NCBI GenBank assembly: GCA_030833145.1
Contig: JAURHT010000084.1
Location: 1-8,526 of the forward strand
DNA: 8,526 bases
Direction: 5' to 3'
DNA from: Aquirufa sp.
GTDB taxonomy: Bacteria; Bacteroidota; Bacteroidia; Cytophagales; Spirosomataceae
Position 1 is the first letter of the stretch. The number at the start of each line of letters is the position of its first letter. Below, one piece after another: positions 1 through 6,636 of this stretch. Below the pieces are notes generated by a model. The model was not told where the DNA came from. It saw only the letters and a list, made by a program, of their open reading frames with translations, and made no database searches. Made by a program: the position numbers and the translations under genes.

Positions 1-1097
1 ATGTATTGGAGGAAAATTTACTGATTGCTAATCTTGAACTGTTAAAGCGAGTTCAGCTAGAAGCAGGTATAGAGATTATTTGTGCGTTAAAAGGATTTTC
101 ATTTTACCACGAATTCCCCTTAGTTAAGCAGTATTTAGCTGGAGCCACCGCTAGTTCCTTACACGAAGCGCGTTTAGCTTTTGAGGAAATGGGCGTTAGG
201 CCTCATGTGTATTCCCCTGCCTATTTAGAGTCGGAATGGGAGGCGCTTGCTTTGTATGCGGGTCATATCACGTTTAATTCCCTAAATCAATATCATCAGT
301 ATAAAGATCGTGCTCACGCTGCAGGGATATCTTGTGGATTACGTATTAATCCAGAATATGCAGAAGTAGAGACAGATATGTATAATCCTTGTGTGGCTGG
401 TTCACGCTTAGGTATTCGTCGTTCAGATTTAGGTGATTTGCCTAAAGGCATAGAAGGATTGCATTCACATACCTTGTGTGAAAATGATTCGTTTGTTTTA
501 GAACGCACGTTAAAGGTTATTGAGGAGAAATTTGGCGATTTGTTGCCTAGCCTAAAATGGTTGAATTTAGGCGGTGGCCACTTAATCACAAGAGCGGATT
601 ATGATGTGGCGCATTTAATTGGTTTGTTAAAAGTATTTCGTCAAAAATACCCTAACCTTCAGATTATACTCGAACCGGGATCTGCGGTAGGCTGGCAGAC
701 AGGTTTTTTAAAATCAACGGTATTGGATATTGTCGAATCTGCTGGAATAACGGTGGCTATTTTAGATGTGTCTTTCTCCGCTCATATGCCTGATACGCTA
801 GAGATGCCTTATAAACCTCGAATAAGAGGAGCGAATTCAGATCCTGAGATAGGGAAGCCTACGTATCGTTTTGGCGGTATGACTTGCCTTGCTGGTGATT
901 TCTACGGTGATTATTCGTTCGAAAAGGAATTGAATATTGGGGATGAAATCATTCTCGAAGATATGATTCACTATACGATGGTGAAAACAACTACCTTTAA
1001 TGGAGTTAACTTACCCAGTATTGGTAAATTGGATAAAAAGGAGCAATTCCACTTATTGAAATCTTTTGGATACGAGTCTTTCAAAGACCGTTTGTAA
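1..1097 (+). CDS. nspC: Carboxynorspermidine/carboxyspermidine decarboxylase, 5'-truncated by window edge
   Basis: PLP-dependent, alanine-racemase-fold decarboxylase that converts carboxyspermidine to spermidine (or carboxynorspermidine to norspermidine) in the alternative cytosolic polyamine pathway common in Bacteroidota. Counting residues from the codon at position 6, ALKGF holds the PLP lysine (K29), GLHSHTLCEN (151-160) is the conserved His-containing strand, LGGGH (188-192) and EPGS (223-226) are the phosphate-binding loops, and TCLAGD (293-298) carries the C/D pair of the active site. The frame is open to the window edge: TTG at 6 is preceded in frame by Tyr-Val codons, giving the family-typical YVLEENLL, so the TTG is internal Leu and about 10-15 N-terminal residues lie outside the window. 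The C-terminus is complete, with TAA at 1095-1097. It is convergent with tRNA-Ala, 3 nt away. The natural substrate (nor- or homo-form) cannot be settled from sequence; the spermidine route is more likely in this phylum. Confidence 0.93.
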   Translation, partial: VLEENLLIANLELLKRVQLEAGIEIICALKGFSFYHEFPLVKQYLAGATASSLHEARLAFEEMGVRPHVYSPAYLESEWEALALYAGHITFNSLNQYHQYKDRAHAAGISCGLRINPEYAEVETDMYNPCVAGSRLGIRRSDLGDLPKGIEGLHSHTLCENDSFVLERTLKVIEEKFGDLLPSLKWLNLGGGHLITRADYDVAHLIGLLKVFRQKYPNLQIILEPGSAVGWQTGFLKSTVLDIVESAGITVAILDVSFSAHMPDTLEMPYKPRIRGANSDPEIGKPTYRFGGMTCLAGDFYGDYSFEKELNIGDEIILEDMIHYTMVKTTTFNGVNLPSIGKLDKKEQFHLLKSFGYESFKDRL

Positions 1098-1100
1098 GTG

Positions 1101-1174
<74 letters not shown>

Positions 1175-1175
1175 A

Positions 1176-1697
1176 TTAAAAATTGACTTTTACGCCTACA
1201 CCACCCTGAATGTGTAGAAAAAATGGATTGGGTAATAATTCGGAATACAGGCCTAATTCAGCAAAAAAGGATAAATTGGGCGCATCTATTGGAAAATACT
1301 CCATTCCAGCAATACCCGCAGCACCTAAACCTCGTTTTGTTTCTGGGAAAACAGAATTATTGGAGAATAAGTTTCTAGACACAAATTGAGGTCCTGCTCC
1401 ATAATAATAATGTAAATCTGAATTGACTAAGGTAGGGCGATGCCATAAATACAAGGCATTTAACGAAAAACCGATATTTCTGAATTCTCCATCTTGATAG
1501 GACCGATTAGTACCCCATAAACCGCCATAACTTCCAAAATTGAATTCAACCGCATTTCTACCATTTGGTAAATAGCGTTTAACCATAAATCCCCCCGGCT
1601 CACCTACTCTAAAACCTGCCGCCCAATCTTTCATCTGAGCCTTAACCGAAGTTAGGCTAAAAAGTAGAATCAAGATGAAAAATAAGCGTTTTAACAT
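1176..1697 (-). CDS. Small outer-membrane beta-barrel protein, function unknown
   Basis: 173 residues. Residues 1-20 are a clear Sec signal peptide: MLKR basic start, hydrophobic FFILILLFSL, and a VKA-Q cleavage site after A20. The mature part (about 153 residues) alternates hydrophobic and polar residues, is rich in Gly, Tyr, Phe and Asn, and ends in the aromatic-rich VKVNF with a terminal Phe, as expected for a beta-barrel inserted by the BAM complex. Segments such as AAGFRVGEPGGFMVKRYL, AVEFNFGSYGGLWG, IGFSLNALYLWH, HYYYGAGPQF, LSFFAELGLYSEL and HIQGGVGVKVNF look like successive strands and hairpins, so an eight-strand barrel is plausible. No enzymatic motif or known family is recognised. 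The ATG is 1 nt after the hisC stop with no visible Shine-Dalgarno, so translation is probably coupled to hisC. Nothing links it to histidine synthesis except position. Confidence 0.85.
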   Translation of the reverse strand: MLKRLFFILILLFSLTSVKAQMKDWAAGFRVGEPGGFMVKRYLPNGRNAVEFNFGSYGGLWGTNRSYQDGEFRNIGFSLNALYLWHRPTLVNSDLHYYYGAGPQFVSRNLFSNNSVFPETKRGLGAAGIAGMEYFPIDAPNLSFFAELGLYSELLPNPFFLHIQGGVGVKVNF

Positions 1698-1698
1698 A

Positions 1699-2751
1699 TT
1701 AAGCTGAATAGAATTGGGCGATTAGATCAACTAATTTATCGTTTTCTTCTGATAACCCAATCGTAATTCGAATAGAATCTTCACATAAAGTGACTGAACT
1801 ACGGTTTCTCGTAATTAATTTAGACTCAATCAAAAACGCAAAAAGGTCATTCGCTTGTTTAAAGTGGACTAATATGAAATTAGCATCCGAAGGATAAATT
1901 TGAATTACTTCAGGGATATTTTGTAAAGAACTTATTAACCGATTCCGTTCTGATAGGATCGTTTTAACGGATTCTTCTTTAAAGCTTGTATTAGCTAAAG
2001 CCTTATAAACAATCTCCTGTGTTGCTCCGCCAATATTATACGGTGGTTTTATTTTATTCAACAAGCTGATAATGCTTTGATGCGCAAATGCCATTCCTAA
2101 ACGCAACGATGCTAATCCATAGGCTTTGGAAAGTGTCTGCATCACAATAACCTGCGGATATTTGGCTAATTCTAAAATGAAACTAGTCTCATCTGAAAAG
2201 TCAATATAGGCCTCATCAATAATGATAAAACCTGATTTAAATGCCTCGATTAACGTATAAATATCCGAACGATTTAATTTATTCCCGGTAGGATTATTAG
2301 GCGAGCAAAGGAATAACAGTCGCGTATTTTTATCTACTGTTTGTAATATACCCTCCACATCCAATTGATAATTTTTGGTCAAGCTAACCTTCCGTTGTTC
2401 GATATGATTAATCGATGCGCTTACTTCATACATTCCATACGTAGGAGGGCACAATATAATGTTGTGGATACCTGATTGACAGGTCATGCGCATGATCAAA
2501 TCAATAGCCTCATCTGATCCATTTCCTAGGAATATTTGATCTGTTGAGCACGATTTTATAGCAGCTAATTGCTCTTTAATGGCTAACTGCAAAGGATCTG
2601 GATAGCGATTCCAATTTTCTACGACACCCGAACCTAATGGATTTTCGTTCGCATCTAAAAACACTCCCTCTTTCCCCTTGAATTCATCTCTGGCAGATGA
2701 ATAAGGTTTTAGGCTCCAAATATGGGGCAATATGAAGTTTTCGAAATCCAT
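1699..2751 (-). CDS. hisC: Histidinol-phosphate aminotransferase
   Basis: Class I/II PLP aminotransferase that converts imidazole acetol phosphate plus glutamate to L-histidinol phosphate plus 2-oxoglutarate, in the cytosol. It is 350 residues, the usual family length. Visible landmarks are KPYSSARDEFKG (15-26) and LDANENP (32-38), the N-terminal substrate-binding signature; GNGSDE (76-81), which contacts the PLP phosphate; PNNPTG (151-156) with the Asn that hydrogen-bonds PLP; D179 in IIIDEAY, the pyridine-nitrogen partner; and LSKAYGLASLRLG (207-219) with the Schiff-base lysine K209. NFILVHF (291-297) and IRITIG (327-332) match the C-terminal domain, including the conserved substrate-carboxylate Arg. 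All catalytic residues are intact. It starts 2 nt after the hisD stop, which argues for translational coupling and supports HisC rather than a generic aromatic aminotransferase. Confidence 0.97.
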   Translation of the reverse strand: MDFENFILPHIWSLKPYSSARDEFKGKEGVFLDANENPLGSGVVENWNRYPDPLQLAIKEQLAAIKSCSTDQIFLGNGSDEAIDLIMRMTCQSGIHNIILCPPTYGMYEVSASINHIEQRKVSLTKNYQLDVEGILQTVDKNTRLLFLCSPNNPTGNKLNRSDIYTLIEAFKSGFIIIDEAYIDFSDETSFILELAKYPQVIVMQTLSKAYGLASLRLGMAFAHQSIISLLNKIKPPYNIGGATQEIVYKALANTSFKEESVKTILSERNRLISSLQNIPEVIQIYPSDANFILVHFKQANDLFAFLIESKLITRNRSSVTLCEDSIRITIGLSEENDKLVDLIAQFYSA

Positions 2752-2753
2752 AT

Positions 2754-4016
2754 TTAACTTAATCTAATTTTAACGGCATTCGCGTGAGCTTGTAATGATT
2801 CTGCCTCAGCCATATCAATAATAGTCTTACCTAATTGCTCCAAACCTTGCCTAGAGATCGACTGTAAAGTAATTTTCTTGGTAAACGAATCCAAATTAAC
2901 ACCTGAATAAGCTCTCGCAAATCCATTCGTAGGTAACGTATGATTAGTACCTGAAGCATAATCACCAGCAGACTCAGGAGTATAATGCCCTAAAAAGATA
3001 GATCCTGCATTACGAATGTGGTCTGCAAATCCTTCGGCATTGTCACAAGCTAATATCAAGTGTTCTGCTGCGTATTCGTTTAATAAGTCAATGGCCTCTG
3101 CTGAAGTATTTACTAGAACAAATTTAGAGTTAGCTAGTGCTTTTTCAGCTAAGTCTTTTCTAGGTAATTCGGCTAGCTGATGATTGATTTCTGCAATCGT
3201 ATGTTCCACTATATCAGAGGAAGTGCTAATTAAAATAACCTGTGAATCTGATCCGTGTTCTGCTTGTGATAGCAAATCTGAGGCAATGTAAGCTGGATTA
3301 GCTGTTTGGTCTGCATATACAGCTACTTCTGATGGACCAGCTGGCATATCGATGGCTGTTCCTAACCGATTAGCATACATCTTAGCAGCAGTAACATATT
3401 GATTTCCTGGGCCAAAAATCTTATAAACAGCAGGAACATTCTCCGTACCTAAACTCAAGGCAGCAATAGCTTGCGATCCGCCTATTTTAGCCATCTTCGT
3501 CACTCCACATAATTTCGCTGCGTAGAATATGGCCGGATGAGTAGCAGGTGTACATAGTACGATTTCTTGGCACTCAGCAATGCGAGCTGGAATAGCTAAC
3601 ATCAAAACCGTCGAAAATAGGGGAGCTGTTCCACCAGGAATGTATATTCCTACCTTATCAATCCCGGTTGCTTTTTGCCAACAAACAACACCTGGATTAA
3701 CCTCAATTTTATTAGGTACTAACTTTTGTGCAGCGTGAAAGGCATAAATATTTGCATAGGCGTGATCAATAGCCTTTTGTAATTCTTTATCTGTTTTTGA
3801 GGCTAAATCCTCAATTTCTGCCGCTGAATATAGTATATCTGTAATCTCTCTCTTTTCGTAGGTAGCCGTTAATTCACGTAAGGCTTGATCACCTTTCGAT
3901 TTAACCTGGCTAAAAACGTCAGAAATCAAGGCCTCTAATTGTCCTTGTTCCAAAGCTGGACGCTGACATATAGCCGCATATTCTGAACGAGAAGGGTAAT
4001 TGATCTGATTAAACAT
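2754..4016 (-). CDS. hisD: Histidinol dehydrogenase
   Basis: Zn-dependent, NAD-linked enzyme that carries out the last two oxidations of histidine synthesis, L-histidinol to L-histidinal to L-histidine. At 420 residues it is full length. NAD-fold elements include KVGIYIPGG (121-129), IGGSQAIAALSLGT (178-191) and KIFGPGNQYV (199-208). Alignment by eye with the well-studied E. coli enzyme at a constant offset of 8 places the zinc ligands at Q251, H254, D352 and H411, and the catalytic base pair at E318-H319 in NEYAAEHL, all present. The signature from DMPAGPSEVAVYAD to QAEHGSDSQ (223-259) is intact. The start is 2 nt after the hisG stop. A 6-bp AT-rich inverted repeat (4015-4030) spans the hisG stop and this ATG. 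There is no clear Shine-Dalgarno, as is normal in this phylum. Confidence 0.98.
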   Translation of the reverse strand: MFNQINYPSRSEYAAICQRPALEQGQLEALISDVFSQVKSKGDQALRELTATYEKREITDILYSAAEIEDLASKTDKELQKAIDHAYANIYAFHAAQKLVPNKIEVNPGVVCWQKATGIDKVGIYIPGGTAPLFSTVLMLAIPARIAECQEIVLCTPATHPAIFYAAKLCGVTKMAKIGGSQAIAALSLGTENVPAVYKIFGPGNQYVTAAKMYANRLGTAIDMPAGPSEVAVYADQTANPAYIASDLLSQAEHGSDSQVILISTSSDIVEHTIAEINHQLAELPRKDLAEKALANSKFVLVNTSAEAIDLLNEYAAEHLILACDNAEGFADHIRNAGSIFLGHYTPESAGDYASGTNHTLPTNGFARAYSGVNLDSFTKKITLQSISRQGLEQLGKTIIDMAEAESLQAHANAVKIRLS

Positions 4017-4030
4017 GATTAAAGAATCAT
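4015..4030. repeat. Inverted repeat across the hisG/hisD junction
   Basis: ATGATT and AATCAT form perfect 6-bp arms around AAAG on the + strand. On the - strand mRNA the structure covers the last hisG codons, the hisG stop and part of the hisD start codon. The stem is AT-rich and weak. It could be opened by ribosomes finishing hisG, which would favour coupled translation, but it may be chance. Confidence 0.3.
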
Positions 4031-4882
4031 TTTTTCTATAGGTAAAACTAGTATTCCTTCTGCACCTGCATCACGTAAGTTCTCGATGATGTTCCAAAAA
4101 TCATTTTCTTCAATCACAGAATGTAACGAAAACCAACCTTTTGTGGCTAATGGCAATACTGAAGGTGATTTCATGCCTGGTAATAAGGCTGTCACTTTTT
4201 CTATATTTTGCTCTTGAACGTTTAAGACAACGTATTTGGCATTTTGACCTCTTTGAACTGAATCAATTCTAAATAACAATTTATCTAGAATAGCTTGTTT
4301 CTCGGATGATAACGCCTTGTTAGAGATCATTACCGCTTGGCTTTGGAAAACCGTAGCCACTTCTTTTAGTCCATTGCTTAATAATGTACCTCCAGTCGAT
4401 ACGATATCGCAGATACCCTCAGCTAAGCCAATGCTAGGCGCAATCTCTACGGATCCAGAGATCTCGTGCATATCTGCCTTAACACCGTTCTTTAATAAGA
4501 ATTGGCTTGTTAGATTGGGATACGAAGTAGCGATGCTTTTCCCTTCGAACTGTTTAAGATCTGTATAATTTTCACCACGAGGTATCGCTAAGGATAGGCG
4601 GCATTTAGAAAAGCCTAATTCTTTCACAATATCCACTTTGCGTGTGTGTTCCATTAAAACGTTTAGACCTACTACGCCTAAATCAGCCACACCGTCTTCC
4701 ACATAACCCGGAATATCGTCGTCACGTAAAAAAAGAAATTCAATAGGGAAGTTGCTTGAAATGGAACGAAGCTTAGAACCGCCAGACTCAAACTTAATGC
4801 CACACTCCTTGAATAATTTCAAGGAATCATCGCTTAAACGTCCTGACTTCTGTACGGCAATTCTGATATTGTTTGTGCTCAT
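4019..4882 (-). CDS. hisG: ATP phosphoribosyltransferase, long form
   Basis: Catalyses the first committed step of histidine synthesis, ATP + PRPP to phosphoribosyl-ATP + PPi. The 287 residues match the long, self-sufficient form, so no HisZ partner is needed. The N-terminus IRIAVQKSGRLS (6-17) and LRDDDIPGYVEDGVADLGVVG (52-72) belong to the catalytic lobes. EIAPSIGLAEGICDIVSTGGTLLSNGL (146-172) is the PRPP-binding signature. Residues from about 212 to the end, including LPGMKSPSVLPL (234-245) and GAEGILVLPIEKMIL (273-287), form the C-terminal ACT-like regulatory domain. In the long form this domain binds histidine for feedback inhibition; that is family knowledge, not something seen here. 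First gene of the hisGDC run. The ATG lies only 12 nt beyond the T-tract of the terminator of the preceding gene, leaving almost no leader and no room for a His-rich attenuation peptide. Confidence 0.97.
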   Translation of the reverse strand: MSTNNIRIAVQKSGRLSDDSLKLFKECGIKFESGGSKLRSISSNFPIEFLFLRDDDIPGYVEDGVADLGVVGLNVLMEHTRKVDIVKELGFSKCRLSLAIPRGENYTDLKQFEGKSIATSYPNLTSQFLLKNGVKADMHEISGSVEIAPSIGLAEGICDIVSTGGTLLSNGLKEVATVFQSQAVMISNKALSSEKQAILDKLLFRIDSVQRGQNAKYVVLNVQEQNIEKVTALLPGMKSPSVLPLATKGWFSLHSVIEENDFWNIIENLRDAGAEGILVLPIEKMIL

Positions 4883-4894
4883 CGTATTTAATCT

Positions 4895-4929
4895 AAAAAA
4901 AGCAAGCCTCGAGGTTATTCGAGGCTTGC
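4895..4929 (-). terminator. Intrinsic terminator of the pyruvate dehydrogenase E2 gene
   Basis: A perfect 11-bp GC-containing stem, GCAAGCCTCGA (4929-4919 on the complement) paired with TCGAGGCTTGC (4912-4902), has a 6-nt loop (4918-4913) and is followed on the - strand by seven T residues (4901-4895). It begins 10 nt after the E2 stop codon. This is a textbook rho-independent terminator acting leftward, and it separates the E2 transcript from hisGDC. On the + strand the A-tract precedes the stem, so it is not bidirectional. Confidence 0.93.
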
Positions 4930-4939
4930 AGAATCAATT

Positions 4940-6562
4940 TTATAAAAACATTTTGATTGGGTCCTCTAGGTATTGTTTTAGGGTTAACAGGAACGCAGCT
5001 CCAGTTGCACCATCTACCACGCGATGATCACAAGTCAAGGTTAATTTCATAATGTTAGTGGCATAGAATTGACCATTCTTAACACCTACTGTTTCTTTAA
5101 TTCCACCCACAGCTAGAATACAAGATTCTGGCGAGTTGATGATAGAGGTAAACTGATCAATACCGAACATACCTAAGTTAGAAACCGTAAACGTGTTACC
5201 TTCCCAATCTTTCGGTTGCAATAATTTACCCTTCGCTTTCGCACCTAAATCTTTTGCTTCAGCAGAGATTTGAGCGATCGATTTTTCAGAAGCAAAACGG
5301 ATAACTGGCACTAGTAAGCCGTCTTCAACCGCAACCGCCATACCGATGTGTACGTGTTTGTTCACACGGATACGATCTTCCATCCAGTAAGAATTAACTT
5401 TAGGATGTTTTGCTAAGGATAGGGCAGTAGCTTTAATCACCATGTCGTTAAATGAAATCTTAACAGGTAAAATTTCATTCATACTTACGCGTGCCTCCAT
5501 CGCTTTGTCCATATTGATTTCCATCGTAAGATAGAATTCAGGAGCGCTAAATTTAGACTCAGATAAACGACGCGCGATGGTTTTGCGCATTTGGCTGTTC
5601 GGAATATCTTCGAAGCTTTCCACGCCGCCTGTGAAGTTCGCGTTTGCTCCACCTGAATTAGGATTGTACTCTTCTACGTCAGCTTTCGTGATACGTCCAC
5701 CTTCACCCGTTCCTGTGATCCAGTTTAGATTATATCCTTTTTCTTTTGCCAAAGCACGCGCTAAAGGACTAGCCTTCAATTCTGCACCTGGTTTTGAAGC
5801 CGTTTTTTCTTCCACCACTGGGGCTTTAGTCACTACAGGTGCTGGGGCACTTGCCACTGGGGCAGCTACAGGAGCTGCTGGAGCAGGTGCAGGAGAGGAT
5901 GCTTTCGGAGCAGCCTCTGCATCTAAAATTAATTGATAATTAGCACCCGGTTCACCTACAATGGCAATAATACCATCTACAATAACACCTTGTCCTTCTT
6001 TTGCACCAATATACAATAGAGTACCATCTTCATAGTTCTCTAATTCCATCGTCGCTTTATCTGTTTCTACTTCCGCAATGATATCTCCATTCTTGATTAC
6101 ATCGCCTACGGCTTTTAACCATTTAGCGATGACACCCTCAATCATAGTATCACTCATTTTTGGCATACGAACTGCCACTGCTTTTACACCACTTAAATCA
6201 ATGGCAGGAGTGGCAGCCGACGCTTGCGCTACTGGAGCAGCTGCTGCGGCAACAGGTTCTGCTGCTACTGGAGCAGGGGATGTAGCGGTTGCAGGTGCAG
6301 CTAAAAGAGCTGAATAATCTTCACCGGGTGTACCTACAATAGCAATAATTCCATCTACTGGAACCGCTTCGCCTACTTTTACACCAATATATAATAAAGT
6401 ACCGTCTTCGTAATTTTCTAATTCCATCGTCGCTTTGTCGGTCTCGACTTCCGCAATAATGTCTCCAGATTTAATAACGTCACCTTCTTTTTTAAGCCAA
6501 TTAGCGATAACACCTTCTAACATGGTGTCGCTCATCTTAGGCATTCTAATTACTTCAGCCAT
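4940..6562 (-). CDS. pdhC: Dihydrolipoyllysine acetyltransferase (E2) of the pyruvate dehydrogenase complex
   Basis: Core subunit that transfers the acetyl group from lipoate to CoA, forming acetyl-CoA from pyruvate together with E1 and E3 in the cytosol. The 540 residues show two lipoyl domains (about 2-87 and 129-213), each with ETDKATMELE carrying the lipoylated lysine (K43, K169). Alanine/proline-rich flexible linkers follow at about 88-120 and 214-260. The E1/E3-binding domain (about 262-299) contains ASPLARALAKEKG and GTGEGGRITKADVE. The catalytic domain (about 318-540) ends in DHRVVDGA with catalytic H513 and D517. The MPKMSDTM lipoyl start and the double lipoyl domain favour pyruvate over 2-oxoglutarate dehydrogenase E2, which usually has one; a branched-chain E2 is less likely. 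E1 and E3 genes are not adjacent. Also called aceF. The start gives the canonical MAEVIRMPKMSD; it lies 74 nt after lepA with no Shine-Dalgarno, and the gene ends at a strong terminator. Confidence 0.95.
   Translation of the reverse strand: MAEVIRMPKMSDTMLEGVIANWLKKEGDVIKSGDIIAEVETDKATMELENYEDGTLLYIGVKVGEAVPVDGIIAIVGTPGEDYSALLAAPATATSPAPVAAEPVAAAAAPVAQASAATPAIDLSGVKAVAVRMPKMSDTMIEGVIAKWLKAVGDVIKNGDIIAEVETDKATMELENYEDGTLLYIGAKEGQGVIVDGIIAIVGEPGANYQLILDAEAAPKASSPAPAPAAPVAAPVASAPAPVVTKAPVVEEKTASKPGAELKASPLARALAKEKGYNLNWITGTGEGGRITKADVEEYNPNSGGANANFTGGVESFEDIPNSQMRKTIARRLSESKFSAPEFYLTMEINMDKAMEARVSMNEILPVKISFNDMVIKATALSLAKHPKVNSYWMEDRIRVNKHVHIGMAVAVEDGLLVPVIRFASEKSIAQISAEAKDLGAKAKGKLLQPKDWEGNTFTVSNLGMFGIDQFTSIINSPESCILAVGGIKETVGVKNGQFYATNIMKLTLTCDHRVVDGATGAAFLLTLKQYLEDPIKMFL
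5924..6178 (-). repeat. Second lipoyl-domain repeat unit within the E2 gene
   Basis: Encodes residues 129-213, starting AVAVRMPKMSDTMIEG. It is a tandem paralogue of the unit at 6302-6559. The core (6005-6088) specifies the same 28 amino acids as the core of the first unit, with 72 of 84 bases identical by manual alignment and all 12 differences synonymous. The longest exact match I found is 20 nt. Confidence 0.9.
6302..6559 (-). repeat. First lipoyl-domain repeat unit within the E2 gene
   Basis: Encodes residues 2-87, starting AEVIRMPKMSDTMLEG, with lipoyl acceptor K43. Its core (6383-6466) pairs with 6005-6088 of the second unit. Outside the core the two units differ more, for example KKEGDVIKS against KAVGDVIKN and VGEAVPVDG against EGQGVIVDG. 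Confidence 0.9.
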
Positions 6563-6636
6563 CTTATTTTGTTTGAAAGTTTAAAATTACGCTTTAAACC
6601 CTGTTTTTAAAAATTTTATGTGATAATTATTCTCTA

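Noticed and set aside
314..589. - strand open frame inside nspC
   Set aside because: Antisense shadow of a well-conserved decarboxylase, without independent coding features.
4883..4939. Histidine attenuator, T-box or other riboswitch before hisG
   Set aside because: There is no run of His codons, no T-box sequence and too little space. The hairpin is better explained as the E2 terminator, although a dual role is raised as a finding.
4752..5027. + strand open frame crossing the hisG-E2 gap
   Set aside because: It is mostly antisense to two clear genes, passes through the terminator hairpin, and its protein matches no family pattern.
5783..6301. Low-complexity GCT/GCA/CCT-rich stretches that give long alanine-rich open frames on the + strand
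   Set aside because: They are the Ala/Pro linkers of the E2 protein read backwards; the + strand frames have no start context or recognisable protein.
6579..6599. Inverted repeat with arms GTTTAAA and TTTAAAC in the lepA-E2 gap, and a near -7 box TAATTTTA at 6589-6582
   Set aside because: The hairpin is AT-rich and has no T-tract, so it is a poor lepA terminator. The -7 match has one mismatch and lacks a TTG at -33 spacing. In a very AT-rich gap both are easily chance.
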